NCBI GenBank assembly: GCA_013032095.1
Contig: WQBJ01000001.1
Location: forward strand, 496,001 to 560,000
From: Ruegeria atlantica
GTDB taxonomy: Bacteria; Pseudomonadota; Alphaproteobacteria; Rhodobacterales; Rhodobacteraceae
Reading direction: 5' to 3'
Length of the DNA stretch: 64,000 nucleotides
Shown here: piece after piece, positions 44,942 to 53,897 of the stretch
Layout of the letters: the number at the start of each line of letters is the position of its first letter
How positions within the stretch are numbered: position 1 is the stretch's first letter
Position numbers and translations under genes: made by a program
The notes under the pieces: model-generated
Databases searched by the model: none
Told to the model about the DNA's origin: nothing
What the model saw: only the letters and a program-made list of their open reading frames with translations

Positions 44942-45823
44942 ATGTCCAAAGCAGAACAGCGCGAGCAAATGTCCAACGGCGCGGGTTTCATTGCAGCCCT
45001 GGATCAAAGTGGCGGGTCGACCCCCAAGGCGCTGGCTCTCTACGGGGTTGAAGCCTCGGATTACAGCTCGGACGAAGAGATGTTCGGCGAGATTCAGAAA
45101 ATGCGTGCGCGGATCATTCTTGCCGACGACTTCACCAAGGACAAAGTGATCGGCGCCATCCTTTTTGAACGTACCCTCGGCGAAGAGATCGAAGGTCGTA
45201 AAGTTGCAGACTATCTGTGGTCGCAGAAAGGCATCGTGCCTTTCCTGAAAATCGACAAAGGCTTGGAAGAGCAGGCAAATGGCGTTCAAATGATGAAACC
45301 AATCCCGGGCCTGGCTGAAACCCTGTCCAAGGCCGACGGCGTTTTTGGAACCAAAGAACGCTCGGTGATCCATGAGGCTAACGCCGAAGGCATCGCCGCT
45401 GTGGTTGCACAGCAGTTCGACGTCGCCCGTGAGGTTGTTGCAGCCGGTATGGTTCCGATTGTCGAGCCGGAAGTTAACATCAACTCCGCCACAAAGGCCG
45501 AGGCTGAAGGTATTCTGAAAGCCGAAATCCTGAAAAACCTCGATCAGTTGGACGAGGGGCAGGACATCATGCTGAAGCTGACGATCCCCAGCAATGCGAA
45601 CCTGTTCGACGAACTGGCTGACCACCCGCGCGTTGTTCGTGTTGTAGCCCTGTCTGGCGGCTATTCGACCGAGCAAGCCTGTGATCTGCTGAACCAGAAC
45701 GGCAAGATGATCGCCTCTTTCTCACGTGCGCTGACCGAAGGTCTGTCCAAGCAGCAATCGGATGATGAGTTCAACGCTGCTCTTGGAAGCAATATCGACA
45801 AAATCTTCCGCGCCTCGATCTAA
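44942..45823 (+). CDS. Class I fructose-bisphosphate aldolase
   Basis: A 293-residue class I (Schiff-base) aldolase of the short bacterial type. It splits fructose 1,6-bisphosphate. Seen are AGFIAALDQSGGSTPKAL near residue 14, the LKIDKGLEE segment near 105, VEPEVNI near 175 and MLKLTIPSNANLF near 210, with the Schiff-base lysine expected in the last. The frame is open upstream inside the P450 gene; the ATG at 44942 gives the family start. No GTTAGCGC site like those at the gap genes is visible in front of it. Confidence 0.93.
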   Translation: MSKAEQREQMSNGAGFIAALDQSGGSTPKALALYGVEASDYSSDEEMFGEIQKMRARIILADDFTKDKVIGAILFERTLGEEIEGRKVADYLWSQKGIVPFLKIDKGLEEQANGVQMMKPIPGLAETLSKADGVFGTKERSVIHEANAEGIAAVVAQQFDVAREVVAAGMVPIVEPEVNINSATKAEAEGILKAEILKNLDQLDEGQDIMLKLTIPSNANLFDELADHPRVVRVVALSGGYSTEQACDLLNQNGKMIASFSRALTEGLSKQQSDDEFNAALGSNIDKIFRASI

Positions 45824-45829
45824 GAGGCG

Positions 45830-46432
45830 CTACACTGGCTTGATGAAATCGCGGCGCAATTGTGCCGCTTTTTCACGCTTGGAACAGCCAATGGCGTGAT
45901 CGTTCACCAACCCCATGGCTTGCATGAAGGCAAACACCGTGGTCGGACCGACGAATTTCCAGCCTCGTTTCTTAAAATCTTTTGACATTGCGATGGACTC
46001 GGGCGAGGTCGACGCGGTTTGTGGTTCAGGCGGGTTGTCTGCTTCATATCGCCAGACATAGGCTGCCAGAGACCCTTCTGCGGCCACAAGCTCTTGTGCG
46101 CGGCGGGCGTTGTTGATGACTGCTTCGATCTTGCCACGATGGCGAATGATGCCCGTGTCTTGCAGCAGTCGTTCAACATCTGCTTCACCAAACGATGCTA
46201 CAACGTTGAATTCGAATTGTTTAAATGCTTTGCGAAAGTTTTCTCGCTTGGCCAGAATAGTGCGCCAACTCAGTCCGGACTGAAAGCTTTCCAGACACAA
46301 TTTTTCAAACAGTCGCTGATCGTCGGCCACTGGGTAACCCCATTCATGGTCGTGATACTCAAAGAACTCGGGCGCGGATTGGCACCATGCGCAGCGGGGT
46401 TGGCCGTCTGGGCCGGGAACAGTTTGGCTCAT
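45830..46432 (-). CDS. tag: DNA-3-methyladenine glycosylase I
   Basis: Tag removes N3-methyladenine from DNA. The 200-residue protein has the zinc-ligand start CAWCQSAPEFFEYHDHEWGYP, the helix-hairpin-helix region with QSGLSWRTILAKRENFRKAF, GIIRHRGKIEAVINNA, and FVGPTTVFAFMQAMGLVNDH near residue 160. It converges on the aldolase gene. Confidence 0.95.
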   Translation of the reverse strand: MSQTVPGPDGQPRCAWCQSAPEFFEYHDHEWGYPVADDQRLFEKLCLESFQSGLSWRTILAKRENFRKAFKQFEFNVVASFGEADVERLLQDTGIIRHRGKIEAVINNARRAQELVAAEGSLAAYVWRYEADNPPEPQTASTSPESIAMSKDFKKRGWKFVGPTTVFAFMQAMGLVNDHAIGCSKREKAAQLRRDFIKPV

Positions 46433-46496
46433 TGATGTACCCTTTTTGTTCTCGCTCAGGATAAGCGCAAGGTCGTGGCGAACGCAAGGGCATGCG

Positions 46497-46712
46497 TCAG
46501 GTTCGATACCAGTTCAATATGAAAACGCGAATGGCTGAAGCGAGACCAATCTCAGGGTCGCGGGCAACGTCAATTTCAGCGGCCAGAGCGTTGATTGGTA
46601 ATTCTTTTTCCTTGGCAATGTCGCGGAAGGCCTGCCAAAATTCATCCTCAAGAGAAACCGATGTTCGATGTCCTTTAAGGGTCAGTGAACGTTTGACCGG
46701 GCGACCGCTCAT
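46497..46712 (-). CDS. Ribbon-helix-helix domain protein
   Basis: A 71-residue protein of the RHH_4 type (VKRSLTLKGHRTSVSLEDEFWQAF, then helix-rich LPINALAAEIDVAR). The strand KGHRTSVSLE would be the DNA-contacting ribbon of the Arc/MetJ fold, so a small DNA-binding regulator is likely. Its ATG overlaps the stop of the DUF4169 gene by 4 bp, making it the third gene of a fumC operon. Confidence 0.8.
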   Translation of the reverse strand: MSGRPVKRSLTLKGHRTSVSLEDEFWQAFRDIAKEKELPINALAAEIDVARDPEIGLASAIRVFILNWYRT

Positions 46713-46885
46713 TCATCCAACTCACGATTGTCCAGATCGCGGCGCTGTTTGTCCTGTTCAAACTTGCTCTCGATCTTCTCGACTTTGCTGCGCCCGAACT
46801 TTACAGCGTTCTGATCAGCGCGGGCCTTTTTCTCAGCCCGCGCTTTTTGTTTTCTGTACCGGTTCAGATTGACCGGCTTACCCAT
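46709..46885 (-). CDS. DUF4169-type small basic protein
   Basis: A 58-residue, highly charged protein (start [20 protein letters not shown], end RDLDNRELDE) matching the DUF4169 pattern of Rhodobacteraceae. Its ATG overlaps the fumC stop (TGATG), and its stop overlaps the next gene (ATGA). Function unknown. The lysine/arginine-rich first 30 residues could bind nucleic acid. Confidence 0.75.
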   Translation of the reverse strand: MGKPVNLNRYRKQKARAEKKARADQNAVKFGRSKVEKIESKFEQDKQRRDLDNRELDE

Positions 46886-48279
46886 CAGCCTTTGGGGCCG
46901 ATCATGTGTTCGGGACGGACGACCGCGTCAAAGGTCTCTTCATCCACAAAACCCAGCGCGATGGCCTCTTCCTTGAGGGTAGTGCCGTTCTTATGGGCCG
47001 TTTTGGCGACCGTTGTGGCGTTGTCATAACCGATGGTGGGGGCCAGAGCGGTCACCAGCATCAGCGATTCCTTCATCAGCTTGTCGATGCGCGGCTCATT
47101 TGCCTTGATGCCAACCAGCATACGCTCGGTAAAGCTGTCGGTGGCGTCGCCCAATAGCTGGATGGATTGCAGCAGGTTGTAGGACATCATCGGGTTATAA
47201 ACGTTCAACTGGAAGTGGCCCTGAGAGCCGGCGAATTTCATTGCTGCGTCGTTGCCCATTACGTGCGCTGCGACCTGGGTCAGCGCTTCGGCCTGTGTTG
47301 GGTTCACCTTGCCTGGCATGATCGACGATCCGGGTTCATTCTCGGGCAGGATCAGTTCACCCAGACCCGAGCGGGGACCAGAGCCCAACAGGCGGATGTC
47401 GTTCGCGATCTTGTAGCAGGACCCCGCAATAGTTGCCAAAGCACCTGACAGGAAGACCATAGCGTCGTGTGCGGCCAGTGCTTCGAACTTGTTGGGCGCG
47501 GTGACGAAGGGCAGGCCGGTGATCTCGGCCATGTTCTTGGCCACGGCTTCGTCCCAGCCGTTATGCGTGTTCAGACCGGTGCCAACGGCGGTGCCGCCCT
47601 GTGCCAGTTCGTAGATACCGGGCATGCAGGCCTCGACCCGGGCAATGCCCTGACGGATTTGGTGTGCATACCCGCCGAATTCCTGTTCCAGCGTCAGCGG
47701 TGTTGCGTCCTGCGTGTGAGTCCGGCCGATCTTGATGATGCCTGCGAACTCTTTTGCCTTCTCCTCAAGCGCGGATGCAAATTTTTCAAGGCCGGGCATC
47801 AGGACATCGCGCACGCTCATCGCGGTGGCAATGTGCATGGCCGTCGGGAATGTGTCGTTCGATGACTGACCCATGTTGCAGTGATCGTTCGGGTGCACCG
47901 GGTCTTTCGAGCCGATTACGCCACCCAGAATCTCAATCGCCCGGTTGGCGATAACCTCGTTCGAGTTCATGTTCGATTGAGTTCCCGAACCGGTTTGCCA
48001 GACAACCAGAGGGAAGTTGTCATCAAACTTGCCTTCGACCACCTCACCAGCGGCTTGAATGACGGCATCCGCGATTTTCGTGTCCAGCTTGCCGATCGCC
48101 TTGTTCTCCATGGCGCAGGCTTTCTTGATCACGCCCAGCGCGCGGACGATAGCCACTGGCTGCTTTTCCCAACCAATGGGGAAGTTCATGATCGAACGCT
48201 GTGTTTGGGCACCCCAATACTTGTCTGCGGGAACCTCCAGCGGGCCAAAGCTGTCGGATTCGGTGCGGGTTTGAGACAT
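46885..48279 (-). CDS. fumC: Fumarase, class II
   Basis: FumC is the iron-free, heat-stable fumarase of the citric acid cycle. The 464-residue protein has [17 protein letters not shown] near residue 318, the fumarase/aspartase signature, and [19 protein letters not shown] near 187. It heads a three-gene operon with a DUF4169 protein and a ribbon-helix-helix protein, linked by 1- and 4-bp overlaps. Confidence 0.96.
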   Translation of the reverse strand: MSQTRTESDSFGPLEVPADKYWGAQTQRSIMNFPIGWEKQPVAIVRALGVIKKACAMENKAIGKLDTKIADAVIQAAGEVVEGKFDDNFPLVVWQTGSGTQSNMNSNEVIANRAIEILGGVIGSKDPVHPNDHCNMGQSSNDTFPTAMHIATAMSVRDVLMPGLEKFASALEEKAKEFAGIIKIGRTHTQDATPLTLEQEFGGYAHQIRQGIARVEACMPGIYELAQGGTAVGTGLNTHNGWDEAVAKNMAEITGLPFVTAPNKFEALAAHDAMVFLSGALATIAGSCYKIANDIRLLGSGPRSGLGELILPENEPGSSIMPGKVNPTQAEALTQVAAHVMGNDAAMKFAGSQGHFQLNVYNPMMSYNLLQSIQLLGDATDSFTERMLVGIKANEPRIDKLMKESLMLVTALAPTIGYDNATTVAKTAHKNGTTLKEEAIALGFVDEETFDAVVRPEHMIGPKG

Positions 48280-48474
48280 CTGTCACTCCGTCGTGTATAC
48301 AGTTGCATGCCGTTTACCCGTTGCGGCGGCAGCGCGCAATCGGCCAGTTGCGCGCACCATAAACTTAAGCGTGCCAGAGGTATAGGTTGAAGGGCGGGCG
48401 AAATTTCTTGCGAAACACATTGTGCGTGCGTGCGACTGAGCTACAATAAGCAGATAATTATTTGGGAGGCTCAG

Positions 48475-49038
48475 GTGGGTACAATGTTTCGGACTTATCA
48501 CCTGAAAACTGTCGCTTTTTCACTAGGTTTATTATTTTGGGCCATCTTGGCCAGCCTTCCGGCTCATGCCGCAAATATCGAGCCATTTGTCGGCAGCTAC
48601 ATAGGATCTGCGAATATTGTTTACGATGACGGAACCGAAGCGCCGCGGGACATGAGCGTGTCTATTAAAAAGTTAAAGGACGGCTTCAACGTCAGTTGGA
48701 CGACTACAACCTACAAAGCTGATGGTCGCATAAAAGAGCAAAAATTCTCAATTGATTTCAAGGAATCCAACAGGCCTGACGTCTTTTCCGCCGCCATGAA
48801 GCGCAACGTTTTCGGGCATGAGGTCCCTCTGGACCCGATGCAGGGCGAACCGTTTGTCTGGGGGCGGATAGAAGGCGATACTCTGACCGTATTCTCGCTG
48901 TTTATTGGCGAAACCGGAGATTACGAATTGCAGCAATACGACCGCACACTTGCAGAGGGCGGCCTGGATCTGTCATTTTCTCGGTTCCGGAACGGTGTGA
49001 AGTCGCGATCGGTCGAGACATTCTTAGAAAAGCAGTGA
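48475..49038 (+). CDS. Secreted protein of unknown function
   Basis: A 187-residue protein with a signal peptide (hydrophobic VAFSLGLLFWAILASLPAHA, cut after AHA) and a mature part starting NIEPFVGSYIGSANIVYDDG, mostly beta strands, that looks like a calycin-type barrel. No specific family recognised. A GTG at 48475 has an ideal GGAGG five bases upstream; the ATG at 48484 is the alternative and is nine bases in. It is divergent from fumC. Confidence 0.7.
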   Translation: MGTMFRTYHLKTVAFSLGLLFWAILASLPAHAANIEPFVGSYIGSANIVYDDGTEAPRDMSVSIKKLKDGFNVSWTTTTYKADGRIKEQKFSIDFKESNRPDVFSAAMKRNVFGHEVPLDPMQGEPFVWGRIEGDTLTVFSLFIGETGDYELQQYDRTLAEGGLDLSFSRFRNGVKSRSVETFLEKQ

Positions 49039-49059
49039 CGCCGACAGTTTCGAAGGGCT

Positions 49060-49521
49060 TTATTTTCGGAAACTATCCAACGACACAACTTCAGCATCCT
49101 GCTGATCAGACTCTTCTTCCTCAACCTCTATCGAATCCTCGGCGACGGGTTCGAATTCTTCCTCATCTTCGGGGCTTTCAAAGCGCAGTCCAAACTCAAC
49201 CGAAGGGTCAACGAAGGTTTTGATCGCGGAATAGGGGATGTAGAGCGGTTCTGGCGCATCGCCAAAGTTCAACGTAATCGCGAATCCGTCGTCCCCGACC
49301 TCAAGGTTTTCGAACCAGTGCTGCATGACGATTGTCATCTCTTCCGGGTATCGATCACGCAACCAGTCGGCCAGTTCGACCCCGTCCTGACGGGTATCGA
49401 ATGTAATAAAGAAATGATGTGTGCCGGGCAGTCCGTTTTCGGAAACGCTGGTCAGAACGGTCTTGATGAGACCGCGCATCGCGGTGTGCATCAGGTTCCC
49501 ATAATCGATGTCTTGCGACAT
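49060..49521 (-). CDS. sspB: Alphaproteobacterial SspB-type ClpXP adaptor
   Basis: A 153-residue protein with the SspB-like tag-binding domain (IDYGNLMHTAMRGLIKTVL, then HHFFITFDTRQDGVELADWL) and a highly acidic linker (residues about 115-140) ending in VVSLDSFRK. SspB brings ssrA-tagged proteins to ClpXP. The tmRNA gene itself is 3 kb away in this window. Confidence 0.88.
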   Translation of the reverse strand: MSQDIDYGNLMHTAMRGLIKTVLTSVSENGLPGTHHFFITFDTRQDGVELADWLRDRYPEEMTIVMQHWFENLEVGDDGFAITLNFGDAPEPLYIPYSAIKTFVDPSVEFGLRFESPEDEEEFEPVAEDSIEVEEEESDQQDAEVVSLDSFRK

Positions 49522-49597
49522 ATGTCATCCTCAAAAGTGGTCGGACTCAGCATAAGGTATTTCGACGGAAACGAAAGACCGGGTATGTGAGGATTGT

Positions 49598-50851
49598 CTA
49601 AAGAAAATGCATCCCTGTTCCAACCGCGGCCATTATGATCAGCGTTGTGGCCATTCCCAATTTAAACTTAAAAATCAATAACCCTGCCAGAAGTGTCAGC
49701 CCCAATGCCGTCGGATTCAGGCTGGTTGGAATGGGCCAGGGTATAGTCACCGGTCCCAAAGATTTTTCGGGGATTTCTCGAAAAAGAACGTTCAGGCTGA
49801 ACCAAACGGACAAGTTGAGAATCACGCCGACCACGGCGGCGGTTATACCGTGTAGTGCGGCTGATAATTTGGGACGGGCGGCCAACTGATCCAGATAGGG
49901 GGCGGCGAGGAAGATCCAAAGAAAACAGGGAACGAAAGTGGCCCACAGGGCGACCGCTCCAGCGGCGAAGGCCAACGATGCGCCGCCACTGATCTGCCCG
50001 GTCAGCATTGCCACAAACTGGGTTACCAGAATCAGTGGTCCCGGTGTCGTTTCCGCCAATCCCAACGCGTCGATCATCTGGTCTGTGCTGACCCATTGAT
50101 ACTTGTCCACGACGGTCTGCGTCATGTAAGCCAGCACCGCATAAGCTCCACCAAATGTGACCACGGCCAAACGAGCAAAGAACCAGCCTAAATCGCTTAG
50201 CAGTTTTTGCCCCGTCACGGTAAGGAGCAGTAGTGGCCCCAACCATAATGTTAGCCACAAGCCAGCAGTGCGCATTGTTCCGGTGGCTTTAGGGGCGGTC
50301 TGGGTGCCCAAGGGCTTGGCGTCTCCTTCAAAGGTGACGTACCCCCAGATGGCGGCGGCCAGAATGATCAAGGGGAAGGGGAGGTTGAACGCGAAAATCG
50401 CTAAGAAACCCAGACCCGCGATGGCGCGATGGTGCGCGTCTGTCAGTGCTTTACGCGCTAGATTTCGAAGAGCTTGCAGGACGATGACAATTACTGTGGC
50501 TTTGACGCCCAGAAACCCGGCCTGCACCAATGGAAGGTTGCCGTATGCCGCGTAGAGGCCCATCAAAACCGCGATGACGCAGGCCCCGGGTAAAACGAAG
50601 AGGGCGCCCGCGATCAAACCGCCAGCGACGCCACGCAGGCGCCAGCCAGCATATGTGGCCAACTGCATCGCCTCGGGGCCAGGCAACAGCATGCACAGCG
50701 AAAGGGCCCTCAGATAGGTTTGTTCATCCAGCCAAGGGCGCCGTTCGACCAACTCCTGATGCATCAACGAGATTTGGGCAGCAGGCCCCCCGAATGAAAG
50801 CAAACCAATGCGACCAAACACTTGGAAGAGTTCAGAAAGTGATGGGTTCAT
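49598..50851 (-). CDS. chrA: Chromate transporter ChrA
   Basis: A 417-residue chromate efflux transporter of the CHR superfamily with two repeated halves. The first has FGRIGLLSFGGPAAQISLMH and LLPGPEAMQLATYAGWRLRG near residues 15-65; the second has FARLAVVTFGGAYAVLAYMT near 225. The ATG at 50851 overlaps the stop of the upstream chrB-like gene (ATGA), so the two are coupled. Confidence 0.93.
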   Translation of the reverse strand: MNPSLSELFQVFGRIGLLSFGGPAAQISLMHQELVERRPWLDEQTYLRALSLCMLLPGPEAMQLATYAGWRLRGVAGGLIAGALFVLPGACVIAVLMGLYAAYGNLPLVQAGFLGVKATVIVIVLQALRNLARKALTDAHHRAIAGLGFLAIFAFNLPFPLIILAAAIWGYVTFEGDAKPLGTQTAPKATGTMRTAGLWLTLWLGPLLLLTVTGQKLLSDLGWFFARLAVVTFGGAYAVLAYMTQTVVDKYQWVSTDQMIDALGLAETTPGPLILVTQFVAMLTGQISGGASLAFAAGAVALWATFVPCFLWIFLAAPYLDQLAARPKLSAALHGITAAVVGVILNLSVWFSLNVLFREIPEKSLGPVTIPWPIPTSLNPTALGLTLLAGLLIFKFKLGMATTLIIMAAVGTGMHFL

Positions 50852-51663
50852 GCCTTGCGATCCGTCGGCCAATCGTGACGTTCGTCTTTCCCGTCCCGGG
50901 CCCAGCGGTACAGCGCATCGTATAGATGCAGACCCGCCGCAAGATTCTGATGATCGTCCCGATATTGACGCGATAGGCCAACAGAGACCGCAAGCAAACC
51001 GGCAGCTTCTGGTGCAAGGTCGTGGCGGTTGGTATCGGCAGCTCGAATAACAGTCGCGAGACGGTCCAACGCGGGGGTACGCAGCTGGAACTCGTCCAGC
51101 ATGGTATCAAAGGTGCAGCGGTCCTGTCGGTGGGACCAGAAGGTATCCTCGATATCGAATGGAGTGGCATCAAACACCTCGGCCGCAGACAGGACCTCGG
51201 ACGGGGCTACGAACAGAAATTGCGCGTCAGGATCAACGAAACGAAGGATGAGCCAAGGGCAGGCGATCCGGTCAATCTTGGGCCGGTGACGAGTGACCCA
51301 TACAGAAGGGACATTGCTATGTTTTGGCACTGCTGCGGCTGGAACGCGTGGCGCGTCCGGAAGATCTCGCCAAGCAAACATGCCGCCTTCGAGGTATTCA
51401 GCTTCGCACCCTTTGCTGCGCAGCCACGAGACAAGCCCTTGGCTGAGTTTTTTCCCTTTTTGACAAATGATGACGACCGCGTGGTTCCCAATCCGCTCAA
51501 CTATGCCCTCGATATCCTTGGCGGAGTGGCGGACAGAGCCGGGGATCAGGTAGGGGTCGGCGTCAAAATCCGAGTCTATACGTATATCGACCAACACCGG
51601 AGCCTGAGGCGTTCCGATCAGGCGCATCAGTTGTTTTTCAGTGATTGAATTGGGCGCAGGCAT
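50848..51663 (-). CDS. Rhodanese-ChrB chromate-resistance protein
   Basis: A 271-residue two-domain protein. Residues 1-105 form a rhodanese-like domain with the cysteine in VVIICQKGKKLSQGLVSW (near residue 68). Residues from about 120 on form a ChrB domain (VWVTRHRPKIDRIACPWLI, then FDTMLDEFQL and AADTNRHDLAPEAAGL), which regulates or supports chrA in other bacteria. A GGAGA site supports the ATG at 51663 over an upstream ATG. It is coupled to chrA by a 4-bp overlap. Confidence 0.88.
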   Translation of the reverse strand: MPAPNSITEKQLMRLIGTPQAPVLVDIRIDSDFDADPYLIPGSVRHSAKDIEGIVERIGNHAVVIICQKGKKLSQGLVSWLRSKGCEAEYLEGGMFAWRDLPDAPRVPAAAVPKHSNVPSVWVTRHRPKIDRIACPWLILRFVDPDAQFLFVAPSEVLSAAEVFDATPFDIEDTFWSHRQDRCTFDTMLDEFQLRTPALDRLATVIRAADTNRHDLAPEAAGLLAVSVGLSRQYRDDHQNLAAGLHLYDALYRWARDGKDERHDWPTDRKA

Positions 51664-51791
51664 AGCATGTCTCCTGATCTGAGCGGATACATGCGAAACT
51701 TGGGCTGACGCCTCACGGGGCGTTCGCAATCTTACCCCATGATCTTTGCATACGTGCAAGCTCCAAAGGGGTCAAGATTGCGATTTAGGCT

Positions 51792-52223
51792 TCAGGCCCA
51801 ATCGAGCCGCTGACCCGTCATGCAGACGGGCAGAGTGTCCTGAGGAAACTGCCCGAGTTGCTCGAATAACGAGATGAAATCGAACTGGTTGTAGGCTTCG
51901 ACCATGCGGCCATCCTTAATGCGGGCAATAACGCTGCCGGTGGCTTTCAGCGGTGCCCCGTTGTCGGCCCGTGTCGTGCTGACATGTAGAATGGCGGAAA
52001 CCCAGTCACCGTCTTCGATGATCTTTGGAAGTACTACTTTGATTTCGCCTAAAACATGTCGAAACGCTGTAACCAAATCGCGGAAATCATCCGCACCAAC
52101 CTGCATTTCCGGGATTAGCCCTTCGGCCATAGTGTCAGCGGCAAAATACTGATCGATTGCATCAAGATTCCCGTTTTCCCATACTTCGGAATACCATCCT
52201 CTCACGATATCTGCATGTGACAT
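51792..52223 (-). CDS. SnoaL-like NTF2-fold protein
   Basis: A 143-residue protein of the NTF2/SnoaL fold: an N-terminal helix pair (ADIVRGWYSEVWENGNLDAI), AAGTMAEG-type strand region, and the LVTAFRHVLGEIKVVLPKII helix. Members are polyketide cyclases, isomerases or uncharacterised; no active-site pattern is decisive. GGAG precedes the ATG at 52223. It lies 129 bp before the chromate genes on the same strand, but a direct link to them is not evident. Confidence 0.75.
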   Translation of the reverse strand: MSHADIVRGWYSEVWENGNLDAIDQYFAADTMAEGLIPEMQVGADDFRDLVTAFRHVLGEIKVVLPKIIEDGDWVSAILHVSTTRADNGAPLKATGSVIARIKDGRMVEAYNQFDFISLFEQLGQFPQDTLPVCMTGQRLDWA

Positions 52224-52273
52224 CCAGGCTCTCCTTTTCCTGTCGGGATCAGCATGAGGCGAAAGGGTGAACA

Positions 52274-52301
52274 AACTCTGAACGTGAACAAGATCAGAGT
52301 T
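52274..52301 (-). terminator. Hairpin after the tmRNA gene
   Basis: AACTCTGA (52274-52281) and TCAGAGTT (52294-52301) form an 8-bp stem, followed on the - strand by TGTTCACCC. It is the likely end of ssrA transcription, although the T run is weak. Confidence 0.5.
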
Positions 52302-52317
52302 AAACCTCAGACATGAA

Positions 52318-52633
52318 GGGAGAAATGCAGGTTTCTGTTGCCAGGTACCTGCGAACCCCGCCTTACGCGGCTAGGCGTAAGGACTTAAGTTTCGGTCTTG
52401 TTACTGCTTACGCAGCAACTGCAACCGGAGCACGATTGTCGTTTGCAATTGTACTAGTTTCGCCGATAACGGTGGCAGACAGCCGAGACAAAGCTAACCC
52501 CTTTAGACGTTCGTCGATCCTATTTCGGCCCCAGAATCCTCAAACGAAGGATGGTTGGTGGAGCCGCCGGGTACCGCCCCCGGGTCCGATCCGCTTATTA
52601 CGAGCGCGTTTATGTCCATAGTCCCGAAGGACG
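52318..52633 (-). ncRNA. ssrA: Transfer-messenger RNA, two-piece permuted
   Basis: The tmRNA rescues stalled ribosomes. Read on the - strand, the acceptor piece comes first and ends CGGCTCCACCA (3' end at 52556) with a T-arm CCGGG/CCCGG around a 7-base loop. After a 23-base spacer the coding piece starts GGGGCCG at 52532. GGGGCCG pairs with CGGCTCC as a 7-bp acceptor stem with one G-U pair, and ATAGGATCGACG matches the tmRNA D-arm region. The tag ORF at 52408-52446 reads ANDNRAPVAVAA and a stop, a normal alphaproteobacterial tag. The order acceptor-then-coding is the permuted arrangement of alphaproteobacteria. Outer ends are approximate. Confidence 0.95.
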
Positions 52634-52638
52634 TATCC

Positions 52639-52667
52639 TATATAGGTGAGTAGGCGCGCGGATGCAA
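52639..52667 (-). promoter_or_regulatory. Promoter of ssrA
   Basis: On the - strand TTGCAT (52667-52662) is followed by a 17-bp spacer and TATATA (52644-52639). This is a near-consensus sigma70 promoter that would start transcription around 52632, just before the acceptor piece. Confidence 0.7.
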
Positions 52668-52707
52668 ACCGGGATTCAGCAATTCTCGCTCTATATAAAA
52701 CAATTGC

Positions 52708-53070
52708 TTACGCGGCTCTGTTGATGTTGGCCAGGATAAGCCACACCGCCAGAGCAAGCTCGATTCCACCAAATGTTACCGCCTTGACCAGTGGCGGGTT
52801 GTCCAGAACGACCGAGACGAACCGGCCAAGAGCAGCGCCAGCATAGACAACACCCAACATGGCGTAGGCCATAGGGTTGTTGAGCCATAACACCGCAATA
52901 CCAGTGACGACGAACAGGCCACCTACCGATGCACGCATTTCGCTGAGCCCCATGTTGCTATCGGTCGGCGCCAGGTCCAGTGAGGCGGCAGTGAATGCCG
53001 GGGCTAGAAACCCGAAAAGGCCAAAGCCAACGGTCAGAAGGGCAGCGATTACATTCAGTGCGGCTATCAT
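52708..53070 (-). CDS. DUF4345-type small membrane protein
   Basis: A 120-residue protein with four membrane helices and almost no soluble part (GLFGFLAPAFTAASLDL, then MRASVGGLFVVTGIAVLWL). It matches the DUF4345/DoxX-like plan; function unknown. The ATG at 53070 has GAGG five bases upstream and an ATG directly before at 53073 is possible. It lies just after the GntR gene on the same strand, with 7-10 bp between them. Confidence 0.75.
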   Translation of the reverse strand: MIAALNVIAALLTVGFGLFGFLAPAFTAASLDLAPTDSNMGLSEMRASVGGLFVVTGIAVLWLNNPMAYAMLGVVYAGAALGRFVSVVLDNPPLVKAVTFGGIELALAVWLILANINRAA

Positions 53071-53080
53071 CATTCCCTCA

Positions 53081-53812
53081 TCAAGCGGGTTTGCGGTGCT
53101 GTTGCGCTACGTCTTGCGCCAGCTTACGCGTGTACTTTTCAAGCTCAACCAGCGCTACGTCCACTTTGTGCGCGTCGTGAGCTTCCAGCGCGTCGGCAAT
53201 CTGGCTATGCAGGGCGATGATCTCTTCACGCGACCGCGCTGAGAAGGTGATCATGTTCATCAAGGGCTGCATGGCCTCGACGGCCCCGGCCAATTGGTAG
53301 GACAAAACCGGGTTGCCCGCACCATCGACCAGAGAACGGTGAAACGAGACGTCAGAGGCGCAGAAGGCTTCATCCGTCAGGTCAGGTTGTGCCTGCCGAA
53401 AAATCTCGGCCCGCATTGTTGCCAGTTGATCGGCGGACCGGCGTTGTGCCGACAGGGGGGCGCAGGCGCGTTCCAGAGCAAACCGGGCCTCGCAGGCTGT
53501 ATCGAAACTGACGGCATTCATCGACAGTAGCAGGGTCGAAGTCGTGACCTGCTGTGAATATGCGTCTTCAAAGCTGATCCTATTGACAAAAGCACCGCCG
53601 CTGGCGCCGCGTTGAGTTCGGATCAACGACTGCGCGGCGAGGCGTTTTAATGCTTCGCGCACCGTCGGGCGGGACACCTGAAACTGGTCCGAAAGTTCCG
53701 CTTCGGACGGCAAACGCTCATCCACGATCAGTTTGCCCGAGATGATGGCGTCACGAATGGCCTGCGCGATCTGCGCGGACAAATCGACAGATTTTTGGGG
53801 TTTGATTTTCAT
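53081..53812 (-). CDS. GntR/FadR-family regulator near the DMSP genes
   Basis: A 243-residue FadR-type GntR regulator. The winged helix is in residues 1-72 (RLPSEAELSDQFQVSRPTVR, then ALKRLAAQSLIRTQRGASGG) and the FCD ligand domain follows, with SDVSFHRSLVDGAGNPVL and ALHSQIADALEAHDA carrying the metal-binding aspartate and histidines. It is divergent from the operon DUF2182-DUF1326-DinB-dmdA with 85 bp between starts. From that position it probably responds to DMSP, acrylate or a CoA derivative of them, which is inference. Confidence 0.9.
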   Translation of the reverse strand: MKIKPQKSVDLSAQIAQAIRDAIISGKLIVDERLPSEAELSDQFQVSRPTVREALKRLAAQSLIRTQRGASGGAFVNRISFEDAYSQQVTTSTLLLSMNAVSFDTACEARFALERACAPLSAQRRSADQLATMRAEIFRQAQPDLTDEAFCASDVSFHRSLVDGAGNPVLSYQLAGAVEAMQPLMNMITFSARSREEIIALHSQIADALEAHDAHKVDVALVELEKYTRKLAQDVAQQHRKPA

Positions 53813-53841
53813 ATTCCGGGGTCGCCTGAGAAATTTTATTT

Positions 53842-53867
53842 GTCTGACATTTAAAAGTCTGACATTT
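53842..53867. promoter_or_regulatory. Two GTCTGAC operator-like repeats
   Basis: GTCTGACATTT occurs twice (53842-53852 and 53857-53867), 15 bp apart. GTCTGAC fits the GT-N3-AC core used by FadR-type GntR proteins; the first lies in TGTCTGACA, an odd palindrome. The pair sits midway between the GntR gene and the DUF2182 gene, so it is the expected binding site. Confidence 0.6.
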
Positions 53868-53897
53868 GAAAAGCAAGGACTGAGTCGGGAGGGACAG

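Noticed and set aside
52313-52621. 102-codon ORF on the + strand
   Set aside because: It covers the tmRNA gene on the other strand; the RNA features are decisive.
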